Shown here: positions 16,726-25,965 of the stretch, piece after piece | How positions within the stretch are numbered: position 1 is the first letter of the stretch | How the letters are laid out: each line of letters opens with the position of its first letter | Source: CAIVAT01 sp964525995 | GTDB lineage: Bacteria > Bacteroidota > Bacteroidia > Bacteroidales > FEN-979 | NCBI GenBank assembly: GCA_964525995.1 | Contig: CAZGIM010000017.1 | Coordinates: forward strand, 1-64,000 | Direction: 5' to 3' | Length of the DNA: 64,000 bases | The notes under the pieces: generated by a model | Databases searched by the model: none | The model's input: only the letters and a program-made list of their open reading frames with translations | What the model was told of the DNA's origin: nothing | Made by a program: the position numbers and the translations under genes

Positions 16726-16790
16726 GGATATATAAAAATAACACATTTATAGGTACCAAGTCCTTTTTCGAAATTATTTTCAGGGAATTG

Positions 16791-17417
16791 TTATACTGTA
16801 GCTCCGTGAAATCGGAAAGATTTTTCTTGCGGCCGGATCCGGAACCGGTAGGGCAGCAGGGAGTCGGGACCGGCATATTCGACCCCAATGCGAGGGCCGG
16901 TCAGAATGGCGGACGAGTCGATCGAAACGCTCCGGTCTTCGATCCAGATTGCCGGATCCAGGTTTGGTCCCGAACCGGTGAGGTCGAGTCCCGAAAGCGA
17001 ATAGTGAATTCCCAGCAGTTTCGAGACTTTGCCGGGTCCGATGCCGGCATTCGCATCGGTTATCGGTTTTCCGGCCCGTAAGCGCATCTCCGCTTTCCCG
17101 TCGGCCGGGATGATTCCCCTGATCAGGATGGCATCGGGAATTCCCTCCTGGTTTGTCACCACGTTGAAAAGAGAATGAACGCCGTAACACAGGTAAATGT
17201 AAGCTGTTCCGCCCGGCCGGTACATGATTTCGGTGCGGTCGGTTCGCCGTCCGCCATAAGCATGCGATGCACGGTCGGTGATGCCTGCATAAGCCTCGGT
17301 TTCGCAAATCATACCCGAGGTGTACTGCCCACCAATACGGGTTATCAGGTATTTACCCAGTAGTTCGCGGGCAATCGCGACAACGTCGGGACGAAGATAG
17401 AAAGAGCGGGGAAGCAT
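16791..17417 (-). CDS. DNA-3-methyladenine glycosylase (AAG/MPG family)
   Basis: The 208-residue protein matches the AAG family: the catalytic Glu lies in CETEAYAG (about residue 40), followed by DRASHAYGG, RPGGTAYIYLCYG and the DAILIRGIIP segment. It removes alkylated purines from DNA in base excision repair. It is the last gene of a minus-strand run that begins with citrate lyase genes and includes RecQ. The run is separated from the methyltransferase by 44 bases filled with ACGATTT-type repeats. Confidence 0.93.
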   Translation of the reverse strand: MLPRSFYLRPDVVAIARELLGKYLITRIGGQYTSGMICETEAYAGITDRASHAYGGRRTDRTEIMYRPGGTAYIYLCYGVHSLFNVVTNQEGIPDAILIRGIIPADGKAEMRLRAGKPITDANAGIGPGKVSKLLGIHYSLSGLDLTGSGPNLDPAIWIEDRSVSIDSSAILTGPRIGVEYAGPDSLLPYRFRIRPQEKSFRFHGATV

Positions 17418-17421
17418 TTAT

Positions 17422-17456
17422 ATTTACGATTGACATGATTTACGATTTACGATTGA
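17422..17456. repeat. Heptamer repeat, TTTACGA type
   Basis: The 44-base gap between the glycosylase and methyltransferase genes is mostly degenerate copies of TTTACGA/TTGACAT. Similar units occur at 1983-2016, 3033-3047 and, in frame inside citE, at 22256-22302. Confidence 0.7.
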
Positions 17457-17461
17457 AGGGA

Positions 17462-18250
17462 TTATTTTTTACAGTTGAGGCACGCGTAGGGTATGGTGAC
17501 AAAGAATTCGCCCGTTTCGAGAGCCTGTCGATTTAGTTTCTCTTCCATCCGGTCGAAAAAAATACGGGCCATGGTTTCGGGCAGAATTGCTTTCCAGGGA
17601 GGCATAAAGGCATTACGGATCAGATGATGATGGAAAAAAGCTGTTCCGTCGGCAAAACGAAATTTAAAAGCATCGGTAGTCAAGGAAACAATGTTAAATC
17701 CTGCTTCTTCGATCAATTGTGACAATTGAACAGCGCTTTTCCGTTTTTCGGCAATATGATGATGCATTTTGGAGATTTCGTTGGTGTAACCGGCTTCATT
17801 CAATGTTTGCTCAAAGATCCCGTAAAATTCTGTCATGGTTTCCGGTAGGTTCACGGTGAGTATGATGTGAGCGCCGGGTTTTGACACACGAAAGCATTCT
17901 TTGAGGGCTTTTGCCTGGTCACTCACGTTGTTGATACCATTATTTGCCACGATGAGGTCGAAAAAGCAGTCGGGAAAAGGGATGGCTTCAGCAATGCCCC
18001 GGATGATCTTCGCATTTCCGATCTGCCAGTCCGTAATCTTTTGCTGGATTACCTCTAACGCTTCCGGGGAAGGATCAAGTCCATAGACTTCCGATGTCAT
18101 TCCCAACCGTTCGGCCAGTTCCAACATCGGGAAACCGAATCCACAACCGAAATCAAGCACCTTCATGCCCCTCCTCATGGTAATGGAATCAAGGAGTTTT
18201 AGCCCGAAAGGCGCCGACCAAAGCGAAAGTTCATCAGGTATCATTTCCAT
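17462..18250 (-). CDS. Class I SAM-dependent methyltransferase
   Basis: The 262-residue protein has a class I methyltransferase domain: motif I VLDFGCGFGFP near residue 33, an acidic loop VYGLDPSPEA, and motif IV FDLIVANNGINNV. The C-terminus ends in a short Cys pair (ACLNCKK). The substrate cannot be read from the sequence; UbiE/small-molecule methylation is as likely as any. Its start overlaps the end of recQ by 10 bases, so the two are translationally coupled. Confidence 0.8.
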   Translation of the reverse strand: MEMIPDELSLWSAPFGLKLLDSITMRRGMKVLDFGCGFGFPMLELAERLGMTSEVYGLDPSPEALEVIQQKITDWQIGNAKIIRGIAEAIPFPDCFFDLIVANNGINNVSDQAKALKECFRVSKPGAHIILTVNLPETMTEFYGIFEQTLNEAGYTNEISKMHHHIAEKRKSAVQLSQLIEEAGFNIVSLTTDAFKFRFADGTAFFHHHLIRNAFMPPWKAILPETMARIFFDRMEEKLNRQALETGEFFVTIPYACLNCKK

Positions 18251-20148
18251 CTGTATTTACCGTCGGGTTCAATAATAATCTTTTCATTGTCGATAAGCCA
18301 TTGCAATGCCCTTAAAACCTTATCTTCATTGACCGTTTCTGCTACTGCAACAATCTCGTCGAGGTTGTACGACCGGTTCTTCAATACCGGTTTGATCAAC
18401 TCGACGATGCGGTTGAATTCCATTTCGTTCAAACTTATTTTATTCCGTTCAAGGCAAATATCGCAGGTTCCGCACCGTTTGGCTCCGGTTTCACCGAAGT
18501 AGGATAAAAGTAACTGACTCCGGCACCGGGCGTTCGATTCGACATAAGAGATCATCTTTTCGGTCCGTAACCGGGCCTCATCCAATCTGAAGCGGTAGTT
18601 CTCGTCAGACAGGTTCAGGTCTGCCACATCAAGGCGTTCCTGTGTAAAGATCAGTTGTGGTTTGCCGGTTTGAGGAATATAATCCAGTAACTGAAGCCGG
18701 GCCAGGTGATTCAGGTTTTTAACAGACTGGGATTCACTGATTCCGCTTCTGCGTGCCAGTTCCGATTCGCTTATCTTCACGAAATCGGTCAGGATCCCCC
18801 CATAGGAGCGCAGCATGGTTTTGACAAAATGGTCGTACGAGGCATTTTCAACCTGAAAACGGTACAACTCTTCTTTACTGGCTTTGATATGAATTTTGGA
18901 GGGATTGAAAAAGGGCTCGGTAAGCATGATAAATCCCTCTTTTTCTAAAAATTTCAGGCAGTTGTAAACCACGACAGGTTGAAGCCGGTACTGGTCGGCA
19001 AAGATGGCTAAATCGAAATCAAACTGCTGGTCTTTACCTACACCTACCGGGATTTGATAAAAATTTCCCAGCGACTGATAAACATCCCGTATGGTACGGA
19101 TTTCGGGGAAGGCAAGTGTGAGGTTATTCCGGGCGTCGAGGATATCGGCAGCTTCAAAGAGAAGCACGGCGTAAGCCCTTTTCTCGTCTCTGCCTGCACG
19201 CCCGGCTTCCTGGAAATAGGCTTCAATGCAATCGGGAAGGTCGAAATGGATGACAAGTCTGACATTCGGCTTATCGATACCCATCCCAAAGGCATTGGTT
19301 GAAACAATCACCCTTTTCTCCTCCCGGATCCAGGCTTGTTGTCTCTTGTCACGAATCGCGGGGTCGAGTCCTGCGTGATAATAGTCGGCGCTGATCTTAT
19401 TTTTTACTAAAAATTCAGCAATCTCCTTGGTGCGGCGCCGGTTTCTGACATAAATAATGGCAGTCCCTTTTACTTTGTCAAGAATCCGGATCAATCGTTT
19501 CAGTTTATCCTCTTCTTTGATTACCAGATACGTGAGATTTTTCCGTTCGAAGCTTTTCTGAAACAGGTTTTCCTGCCTGAACCGGAGTTTTCGCTGAATG
19601 TCGGTCACCACTTTTGGTGTCGCGGTTGCTGTTAGCGCCAGTACCGGCACTTCCGGGATGAGTTCGCGGATGTCGGAAAGTTCCAGGTAGGGAGGTCTGA
19701 AATCGTATCCCCATTGCGAGATACAGTGGGCTTCGTCGACGGCAAGCAGGTTTACCTTCATCATCCTGATCGCTTCCCGTATCCGGAGGGTGGTCAATCT
19801 TTCCGGAGAGAGGTACAGAAATTTCAGGTTCCCGTAAGCAGCATTACTTAAGGTGATTTCGATTTCGTGCGGGTGCATCCCGGAGTAGAGGGCGGCGGCC
19901 GGAATACCTCTTTTTCTCAGATTTTCGACCTGGTCTTTCATCAGGGCGATCAGGGGCGATATTACGATACAAATGCCTTCACGGGCGAGGGCCGGAATCT
20001 GGAAACAAATAGATTTTCCTCCGCCGGTGGGAAGCAGCGCCAGGGTGTCCTTTCCACCAAGAACCGAACGGATTATATCTTCCTGGAGGGGCCGGAAGGA
20101 GGAATAACCCCAGTATTTCAGGAGCAGTTGTTGGGGGGAAAGTACCAT
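18241..20148 (-). CDS. recQ: ATP-dependent DNA helicase RecQ
   Basis: This 635-residue protein has the RecQ helicase core: Walker A LLPTGGGKSICFQ (about 38-50), DEAH box VDEAHCISQWGYDFR, motif VI QEAGRAGRDEKRAY, then the RQC zinc-binding domain with CRSQLLLSYFGE...CGTCDIC and a winged helix. No HRDC domain follows; the protein ends with a short wHTH-like segment. RecQ unwinds forks and recombination intermediates. It starts 17 bases after citF, an unusual partnership that may only reflect read-through. Confidence 0.93.
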   Translation of the reverse strand: MVLSPQQLLLKYWGYSSFRPLQEDIIRSVLGGKDTLALLPTGGGKSICFQIPALAREGICIVISPLIALMKDQVENLRKRGIPAAALYSGMHPHEIEITLSNAAYGNLKFLYLSPERLTTLRIREAIRMMKVNLLAVDEAHCISQWGYDFRPPYLELSDIRELIPEVPVLALTATATPKVVTDIQRKLRFRQENLFQKSFERKNLTYLVIKEEDKLKRLIRILDKVKGTAIIYVRNRRRTKEIAEFLVKNKISADYYHAGLDPAIRDKRQQAWIREEKRVIVSTNAFGMGIDKPNVRLVIHFDLPDCIEAYFQEAGRAGRDEKRAYAVLLFEAADILDARNNLTLAFPEIRTIRDVYQSLGNFYQIPVGVGKDQQFDFDLAIFADQYRLQPVVVYNCLKFLEKEGFIMLTEPFFNPSKIHIKASKEELYRFQVENASYDHFVKTMLRSYGGILTDFVKISESELARRSGISESQSVKNLNHLARLQLLDYIPQTGKPQLIFTQERLDVADLNLSDENYRFRLDEARLRTEKMISYVESNARCRSQLLLSYFGETGAKRCGTCDICLERNKISLNEMEFNRIVELIKPVLKNRSYNLDEIVAVAETVNEDKVLRALQWLIDNEKIIIEPDGKYRWK

Positions 20149-20165
20149 TTAACAATAGTATCAGG

Positions 20166-21728
20166 TCATTCGTCGATCCTCCATACTGAATCCAGCACAG
20201 TTCCGTCAACCCATTTTACCACGGCCACGACTTCATCGGTAAATTTCGGTTTCGCCGGGACTCCGCAAATTTTTTCTGCTTCGGCTTTAAGTTCCTGAAT
20301 CGTTTTAATGGGAAGCGATGAATCCTTCATCTTTTCGATCAGGTCGGTGCGTTTTGGATTGATGGCAATTCCTCTTTCTGTCACGATCACGTCGATCAGT
20401 TCGCCGGGTCCGCAAATGGTGGTGACTTCATCGCGGATTACCGGGATACGGTCGCGGAACAGGGGAACCGGAAGGATCACGCATTTTCCGAAGAGGGTAT
20501 TCTGCCATCCACCGATACCGTGCAGTAGGCATCCGTCGGAGTGGGTAACCACATTGGCGTTAAAATTAACATCCACCTCTGTGGCTCCCAGGATCACGAT
20601 GTCGACCATCGAGGAAAAATTGCCCTTGCCGTGGTAGTTGTAACTGGTAAACGGACTGGTCCAGGTATGGTGTGGATTGTCGCGCATGGAGCGAACCCCG
20701 TCGAGGTCAAAGGTCTGGCCGTCGAGAATGTACTCGACGAGTCCTTCTTCGAGCATCCTGACGAGGTATTTGTTACTGCCTCCCCTTGCGAAGCGGGCTT
20801 TCCAGCCTCGTTCGCGAAGAATATCGGAGAAGTAGATGCCGATCGAAAGCGCGGTACCGCCGGCGCCTGCCTGGAAGGAAAAACCATCGTAAATCAATCC
20901 GGCCTCATCGCAGAACCTGGCTGACCATTCGGCCAACAGCAACCGGTCGGGACTTTTGGTGATCTCGGTGGTACCACTGACGATCTTTTCGGAGATCCCG
21001 ATCTTATCGAGCACGACCACGTAGTCAACATAGTTACCGTTGATCTGCCAGGGAATACAGGGGAACGGAACGAGGTTGTCGGTAACGACGATCACCTTAT
21101 CGGCATATTGTGCATCGGCAAGGGCAAATCCCAGGGGACCGCATGCTGCGGGGCCGTTGACGCCGTTGCAGTTGCCGAAAGGATCAGCCGTCGGACCCGC
21201 AATGACTGCGATATCGATATGGACTTCACCATCCTGAACTGCCTGATATCGTCCGCCATGAGAACGTAAAACGCCTAATCCTTTCATCTTTCCGGCGGAG
21301 GTGAACCGGCCTAAAGCTCCGTTCATCGATCCCTCAATGTGGTTTATGGTTCCGTCTTCGAGGTACTTTGTCATCGGTTCGTGACAGGGAAACGACGCAG
21401 AAGGGTACCACATCAGATCTTTGATGCCTAATTCATGGGCAATATCGAACACCTGGGTGGCTACCAGGTCGCCATTCCGGAAGTGATGATGGGTTGAGAT
21501 GGTCATGCCATCACGTAATCCGGCTTTTACCAGCGCCTCTTTCAGGCTGGGAATAACTTTGTTTCCGTCGGCCGGGTAGTCGGCGCACGATACCAGCCGG
21601 GGCGAGGCACGATGACCTTCGGGCCGGTATTTTGCAATTCCCATGTACGGGACGGCCGGTTTTCCGTTGATGATGGTCGGAACCATTCTTCCGGCCGCGT
21701 TGCGAACCAGTTTGTCATATTTGCTCAT
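20166..21728 (-). CDS. citF: Citrate lyase alpha subunit (citrate:acyl-carrier-protein transferase)
   Basis: The 520-residue protein matches CitF, which transfers the acetyl-ACP thioester to citrate. Typical segments are GMTISTHHHFRNGD near residue 75, AGPTADPFGNCNG and the Glu-rich FQAGAGGTALSIGI region. Its start overlaps the end of the CitD-CitE fusion by 14 bases. With that fusion it supplies all three structural subunits of citrate lyase, which cleaves citrate to acetate and oxaloacetate in fermentation. The activation genes citC, citX and citG are not in the window. Confidence 0.93.
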   Translation of the reverse strand: MSKYDKLVRNAAGRMVPTIINGKPAVPYMGIAKYRPEGHRASPRLVSCADYPADGNKVIPSLKEALVKAGLRDGMTISTHHHFRNGDLVATQVFDIAHELGIKDLMWYPSASFPCHEPMTKYLEDGTINHIEGSMNGALGRFTSAGKMKGLGVLRSHGGRYQAVQDGEVHIDIAVIAGPTADPFGNCNGVNGPAACGPLGFALADAQYADKVIVVTDNLVPFPCIPWQINGNYVDYVVVLDKIGISEKIVSGTTEITKSPDRLLLAEWSARFCDEAGLIYDGFSFQAGAGGTALSIGIYFSDILRERGWKARFARGGSNKYLVRMLEEGLVEYILDGQTFDLDGVRSMRDNPHHTWTSPFTSYNYHGKGNFSSMVDIVILGATEVDVNFNANVVTHSDGCLLHGIGGWQNTLFGKCVILPVPLFRDRIPVIRDEVTTICGPGELIDVIVTERGIAINPKRTDLIEKMKDSSLPIKTIQELKAEAEKICGVPAKPKFTDEVVAVVKWVDGTVLDSVWRIDE

Positions 21729-22947
21729 AAGTCTCCCTCCAGTTTTCGTCGAGTTTATTCATTTTTATTGCAAGGTCGATGGTGTTCAAGGCTCGTTTAA
21801 CAACGGGCGGATCGATCATTTTTGTGCCCAGCGAAACCACTCCGAGCCCCTGTTCCTGTGCTTTATGGAACGCAAAGACGATCTTTTTCGCTTTTGTGAT
21901 CTCATCGTCGGTGGGTGCAAAGGTGTCGTGGATCACTGCGATCTGCCGGGGATGGATACAACCCATTCCGTCGAAGCCAAGCGCTTTTGAGCGCAGTACA
22001 TTCTGTCGCAGGCCTTCCATGTCGGCTACATCGGAGAAGACCGAATCGATTGGCTGAATGCCGGCGGCACGGGCGGCATTCACGACCATGCTGCGCGCAA
22101 AGAACGATTCGGAGCCTTCGGCGGTACGCTTTGTTCCCAGGTCGGCCGTATAATCTTCCAGTCCGATGGCCAGAGCGACAATATTTTCGGCACAGCTTGC
22201 AATCGCGTAAGCATTGATCACTCCCAGCGCGCTTTCGATGATGGGCATGATCCAAATTGACGATTGACGATTGACGGTTGACGATCGACGATTGAGGATT
22301 TGGTTGATTTTTTTATTTACGGCGTGGATCTGATCCGCGTTTTCACATTTTGGCAGGAGGATGAGGTTGACATTATACGGGATGATATATTCAAGGTCTT
22401 CCAATCCGCGTTCGCCCTGGTTGATGCGCACCATTCGCTCGGCGCCGTAAAAATCGATGCTGCAGAGGGCATTCCTGACCATGTACCGGGCTTCGTCTTT
22501 TTTATCGGGAGCAACGGCATCCTCAAGGTCCAGGATGATTCCGTTGGGCTTGTGAATGCCGGCGTTGATCATCAGGCTGGGGGTGTTTCCCGGCAGATAG
22601 AGCCTTGAAAACCTGCTGCGGTCCTTCCCGGTGGAGTAGTTGTTTTCGGTAAGGAACGGCGGCAGCCAGTTTTTATCAGAGGGCATCAGCTTTTTCACGG
22701 CTGCTTCGAGTCGGGCAGCCAGTACAAGCGGCAGCGCGCCGGAGTCCTCTATTTTACAAATGGCATTCTCAATACCGAAGAATCCAAGGATTTCGAGCGC
22801 CTGCAGGCGGATTTTGTCGCCATACATGACTTCCACTTTGGATTCTAAAAGAAGCTGGATTCCGCCCGATCCGGTCAGTTCGAGCGTGACAAAACAATCG
22901 GATCTTACAGTCTTTCCTTTGTTGCCGGTGGTTGCAATTTCTCCCAT
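21715..22947 (-). CDS. citDE: Fused citrate lyase gamma-beta protein (CitD acyl carrier + CitE)
   Basis: This 410-residue protein joins two subunits normally encoded separately. Residues 1-90 resemble the acyl carrier CitD, with a Ser near position 16 at the prosthetic-group site (TVRSDCFVTL versus TLESGD) and DSGALPLVLAARLEA at the end. From about 110 onward it is CitE, the citryl-ACP lyase: RLYLPGNTPSLM, LDLEDAVAPDKKDEAR, MPIIESALGV, ALGIGLEDYTADLG-like and GFDGMGCIHPRQI. Inside the CitE part, residues about 216-230 (NRRSSTVNRQSS) are encoded by a heptamer repeat. No gap or frameshift separates the domains. Confidence 0.88.
   Translation of the reverse strand: MGEIATTGNKGKTVRSDCFVTLELTGSGGIQLLLESKVEVMYGDKIRLQALEILGFFGIENAICKIEDSGALPLVLAARLEAAVKKLMPSDKNWLPPFLTENNYSTGKDRSRFSRLYLPGNTPSLMINAGIHKPNGIILDLEDAVAPDKKDEARYMVRNALCSIDFYGAERMVRINQGERGLEDLEYIIPYNVNLILLPKCENADQIHAVNKKINQILNRRSSTVNRQSSIWIMPIIESALGVINAYAIASCAENIVALAIGLEDYTADLGTKRTAEGSESFFARSMVVNAARAAGIQPIDSVFSDVADMEGLRQNVLRSKALGFDGMGCIHPRQIAVIHDTFAPTDDEITKAKKIVFAFHKAQEQGLGVVSLGTKMIDPPVVKRALNTIDLAIKMNKLDENWRETYEQI
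22256..22302. repeat. In-frame heptamer tandem repeat inside citE
   Basis: Six degenerate copies of the 7-base unit ATTGACG follow each other within the citE coding region and encode a Ser/Arg/Asn-rich loop just before the conserved MPIIES strand. The unit is not a multiple of three, so gain or loss of one copy would shift the frame. Confidence 0.75.
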
Positions 22948-22970
22948 GAAACTATTTTTAAAAATTTGAC

Positions 22971-22978
22971 CAAAGATA
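22971..22978 (-). promoter_or_regulatory. -7 box of the citrate lyase operon
   Basis: TATCTTTG on the minus strand matches the Bacteroidota -7 box. The predicted start near 22964 gives a 17-base leader before the ATG at 22947. No upstream TTG at ideal spacing is visible. Confidence 0.5.
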
Positions 22979-23050
22979 GCGAAAAAGTAGAATCCCGAGG
23001 ATAAGCAAGGGGACGGGTGGATTGTTTCTTCAGTGACTTTGTATATTTTC

Positions 23051-23058
23051 TACCTTTG
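23051..23058 (+). promoter_or_regulatory. -7 box of the sulfatase operon
   Basis: TACCTTTG matches the Bacteroidota -7 box and predicts a start near 23065, 16 bases before the ATG at 23081. It lies inside the longest version of the open frame, which argues against a start at 23033. Confidence 0.5.
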
Positions 23059-23080
23059 TACCCTATCTCAAATTTTCATC

Positions 23081-25078
23081 ATGACTGCTCGAAAATCAGG
23101 AAGTCGCTCCCGATCAGTTAAAAAGAACCGGCGGATGGGCACGAAGAGAGGAAAATGGTTTACCGGCAACATCCACATCGTCCTGTTTCTAAAGCTCCTG
23201 CTGGTACTCCTGCTGTTCTTCCTCTCCCGGATTCTTTTCTTTGCCATCAATTTCAGATACTTTTCCGGCATCGGGGCATGGGAGTTGGTCAGACTCTTTG
23301 TTGCCGGAATCCGCTTCGATTTGTCTGCGATCCTGATCATCAACCTTCCTTTTATTGTTTTTTACGTCATCCCATTCAGGTTCCGGTACCGGCGTTTCTG
23401 GCAGATTACTGCCAATTCCTTTTTTTACGTTGTGAACACGATAGCCCTGATGTCAAACTTCATCGATACCATCTATTTCAGGTTCACCCTCAAACGGACA
23501 ACAGCCGATATTTTTAAATATCTTGATGTCGGTGGTGATTTCGACAAGTTAATTCCGCAGTTTTTAAGAGATTTTTGGTATGTGGGGATCATCTGGATTC
23601 TTTTTGTAGTGGCCTTAATTTATTTAGGTACCCGAATCGCCATCCGGCAGGAGCGGACATCTTCAAAAGGATCATCCTTCTCCTTTTACGCGTTAAATTC
23701 GGTACTGGCTATTCTTATCCTCGGAATTTCGGTTATCGGTATCAGAGGGGGATTACAGTTGCGGCCCATCGGACTGGTCACAGCCGGTCAGTACACGTCG
23801 GGGAAGAATATTCCGCTGGTTTTAAATACTCCCTTCTCGATCGCCCGTACCCTTGATGGCGAATCGCTGACCATCAGGAAATGGTTTAAGAACGAAGCCG
23901 AGGTGTCGGCCGTCTATACTCCTTTACACAGGGGTAAGACACCATCGGAAGCGCAAAAACTGAATGTGATGATCATCATCCTGGAAAGTTTTTCGCGGGA
24001 ACACATCGGAATCCTGAATCACGTCTATGATAACGGGAGGTACCAGGGATTCACCCCCTTTCTCGATTCTCTGATCCAGCATGGTTTGTATTTCGATGCG
24101 TTCGCAAACGGGAAGACCTCCATCCAGGGGATTCCAGCAATTCTTTCGGGGATACCTTCACTGATGAATGAATCGCTCATTCAGTCGAATTATGCCGCGA
24201 ACAAAATGTCAAGCATCGCCGCCCTGCTGAAACCGAAAGGGTACCGGAGCGCCTTTTTTCATGGGGGTACCAACGGAACTATGGGATTTGACTCATACAC
24301 CAGACTGGTGGGATTCGATAATTACTTCGGCCGTTCAGAGTTCAACAACGAAAAAGAGTACGATGGGAAATGGGGGATCAGGGATGAGTCGTTTTTCAAG
24401 TTTTGTGCCCAAACCCTCCGCGATTACCGGCAACCTTTTGTCGCGGCCCTTTTCTCGCTTTCATCCCACCATCCCTATTATGTGCCCGGGAAATATGCGA
24501 ATATTTTCAGAAAAGGGAAGCTTCCCATCCAGCAAAGCATCATGTACGCTGATCATGCCCTGGCCGGATTTTTTCATTTAGCCAAACAGATGTCATGGTA
24601 TCCGAACACCCTGTTTATCATCACGGCCGATCACACCTCGGAGGGTTACTTCCCGTATTATCAGTCGGATGTGGGTCAGTATGCCATTCCCATTCTGTTT
24701 TTTCAGCCGGGTAAAGATTGGCATACCCAATCCCCGGGACCGGCGCAACAAACCGATATATTACCGACCGTGCTGAATTATTTAGGTTATGATAAAAAGT
24801 ATATTGCTTTCGGTACCGATCTTTTTGATCCGGAGGCGCCGCGGTTTTCCGTACACTATATTACAGGACTTTATGGGATGATCAAGGATGGGTACTATCT
24901 CGAATTTGATGGAACTCGATGTACCTCCTTGTTTTATCTGAAGAATGATCCCTTGTTGAAGAACAATCTTGCGGGTTCGATGAAATCGGTGGAGGAGCAG
25001 CTGGTCCTCTTTTTAAAGGCTTATATTCAGCAATATAACAATAGAGTAGTGGAAAACAGACTCACAACGGATGGATGA
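23081..25078 (+). CDS. LTA synthase family membrane sulfatase
   Basis: The protein (665 residues from the chosen ATG) has a basic N-terminus, about five membrane segments between residues 30 and 230, and a periplasmic alkaline-phosphatase-type domain: NVMIIILESFSREHIG with the likely nucleophile, GKTSIQGIPAIL, FHGGTNGTMGFDSY and TADHTSEGY near the metal site. Relatives are phosphoglycerol or phosphoethanolamine transferases such as LtaS and MdoB; in Bacteroidota the substrate is unclear. The frame is open from 23033, but the promoter position favours 23081. It overlaps the next gene by 8 bases. Confidence 0.85.
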   Translation: MTARKSGSRSRSVKKNRRMGTKRGKWFTGNIHIVLFLKLLLVLLLFFLSRILFFAINFRYFSGIGAWELVRLFVAGIRFDLSAILIINLPFIVFYVIPFRFRYRRFWQITANSFFYVVNTIALMSNFIDTIYFRFTLKRTTADIFKYLDVGGDFDKLIPQFLRDFWYVGIIWILFVVALIYLGTRIAIRQERTSSKGSSFSFYALNSVLAILILGISVIGIRGGLQLRPIGLVTAGQYTSGKNIPLVLNTPFSIARTLDGESLTIRKWFKNEAEVSAVYTPLHRGKTPSEAQKLNVMIIILESFSREHIGILNHVYDNGRYQGFTPFLDSLIQHGLYFDAFANGKTSIQGIPAILSGIPSLMNESLIQSNYAANKMSSIAALLKPKGYRSAFFHGGTNGTMGFDSYTRLVGFDNYFGRSEFNNEKEYDGKWGIRDESFFKFCAQTLRDYRQPFVAALFSLSSHHPYYVPGKYANIFRKGKLPIQQSIMYADHALAGFFHLAKQMSWYPNTLFIITADHTSEGYFPYYQSDVGQYAIPILFFQPGKDWHTQSPGPAQQTDILPTVLNYLGYDKKYIAFGTDLFDPEAPRFSVHYITGLYGMIKDGYYLEFDGTRCTSLFYLKNDPLLKNNLAGSMKSVEEQLVLFLKAYIQQYNNRVVENRLTTDG

Positions 25079-25955
25079 TGGTTTAAAAAAAATACTCTTT
25101 ATAGTCAACCCCATCAGCGGGAAGGGGAAGCAGCGGCACATTGAAGCGTTGATCACCCGGTATCTGGACCACCGGCTGTATGATCATACCATCCAATACA
25201 CTACAGGACCGGGAGATGCGACCACGATTGCACGGCAGGCAGCTTCCGACCGATATGATGTGGTAGTAGCAGTGGGTGGCGACGGTACTGTGAATGAGGT
25301 GACAGCGGGATTGGTCGGGAGCGAAACGGCTCTGGCGATCATTCCTGCCGGATCGGGGAACGGTCTGTCGAGACATCTGAAAATTCCGTTGAACGGGGTG
25401 CGGGCAATGGAAGTCATCAACCGTTTAAAGACGCTGAAGATCGATACGGCGACGATTGATGACAATGTATTTGTCAACATTGCCGGAATCGGTTTTGATG
25501 CGACCATCGCGAAAAAATTCGGAGATGCCGGAACCCGGGGATTTGCGACGTACTTCAAGGTTACTACCCGATCGTATCTCAATTACAAGCCCAAGAAGTA
25601 CATCCTGACCATCGACGGAAAAAAGATTAAACGGCGGGCGCTGATGGTCACCTTTGCCAATTCGAGTCAGTTCGGGAACAACGCTTCCATCGACCCCGGT
25701 GCGAGTGTCAGCGACGGCTATATCGATGTGTGCATTCTCAGGAAGATTCCGTTTTTCAAAGTACCTTTCTTAGCCCCGCTGTTATTCATGCGTAAATTCG
25801 ACCGTACCCGCTATGTCGAAATTATCAGGGCAAAAGAGGTCGTGCTCAGGCAGAAAAGAAAGCGGGTGATCCATGTGGATGGCGATACCCGGAAGGCCGG
25901 GAAGGAGTTTACCATGAAGATCGTTCCTTTGTCGTTAAATGTTGTCGTACCCTAA
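25071..25955 (+). CDS. Diacylglycerol/lipid kinase (YegS/BmrU family)
   Basis: The 294-residue protein has the diacylglycerol kinase catalytic fold: FIVNPISGKG near residue 10, the nucleotide-binding VVAVGGDGTVNEV near 63-75, and AIIPAGSGNGLSRHL. It phosphorylates a lipid such as diacylglycerol or undecaprenol-like substrates at the membrane. It overlaps the upstream sulfatase; LTA synthase-type enzymes release diacylglycerol, so recycling by this kinase is an attractive functional link, though inferred. Confidence 0.88.
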   Translation: MDDGLKKILFIVNPISGKGKQRHIEALITRYLDHRLYDHTIQYTTGPGDATTIARQAASDRYDVVVAVGGDGTVNEVTAGLVGSETALAIIPAGSGNGLSRHLKIPLNGVRAMEVINRLKTLKIDTATIDDNVFVNIAGIGFDATIAKKFGDAGTRGFATYFKVTTRSYLNYKPKKYILTIDGKKIKRRALMVTFANSSQFGNNASIDPGASVSDGYIDVCILRKIPFFKVPFLAPLLFMRKFDRTRYVEIIRAKEVVLRQKRKRVIHVDGDTRKAGKEFTMKIVPLSLNVVVP

Positions 25956-25965
25956 TATTTTTACC

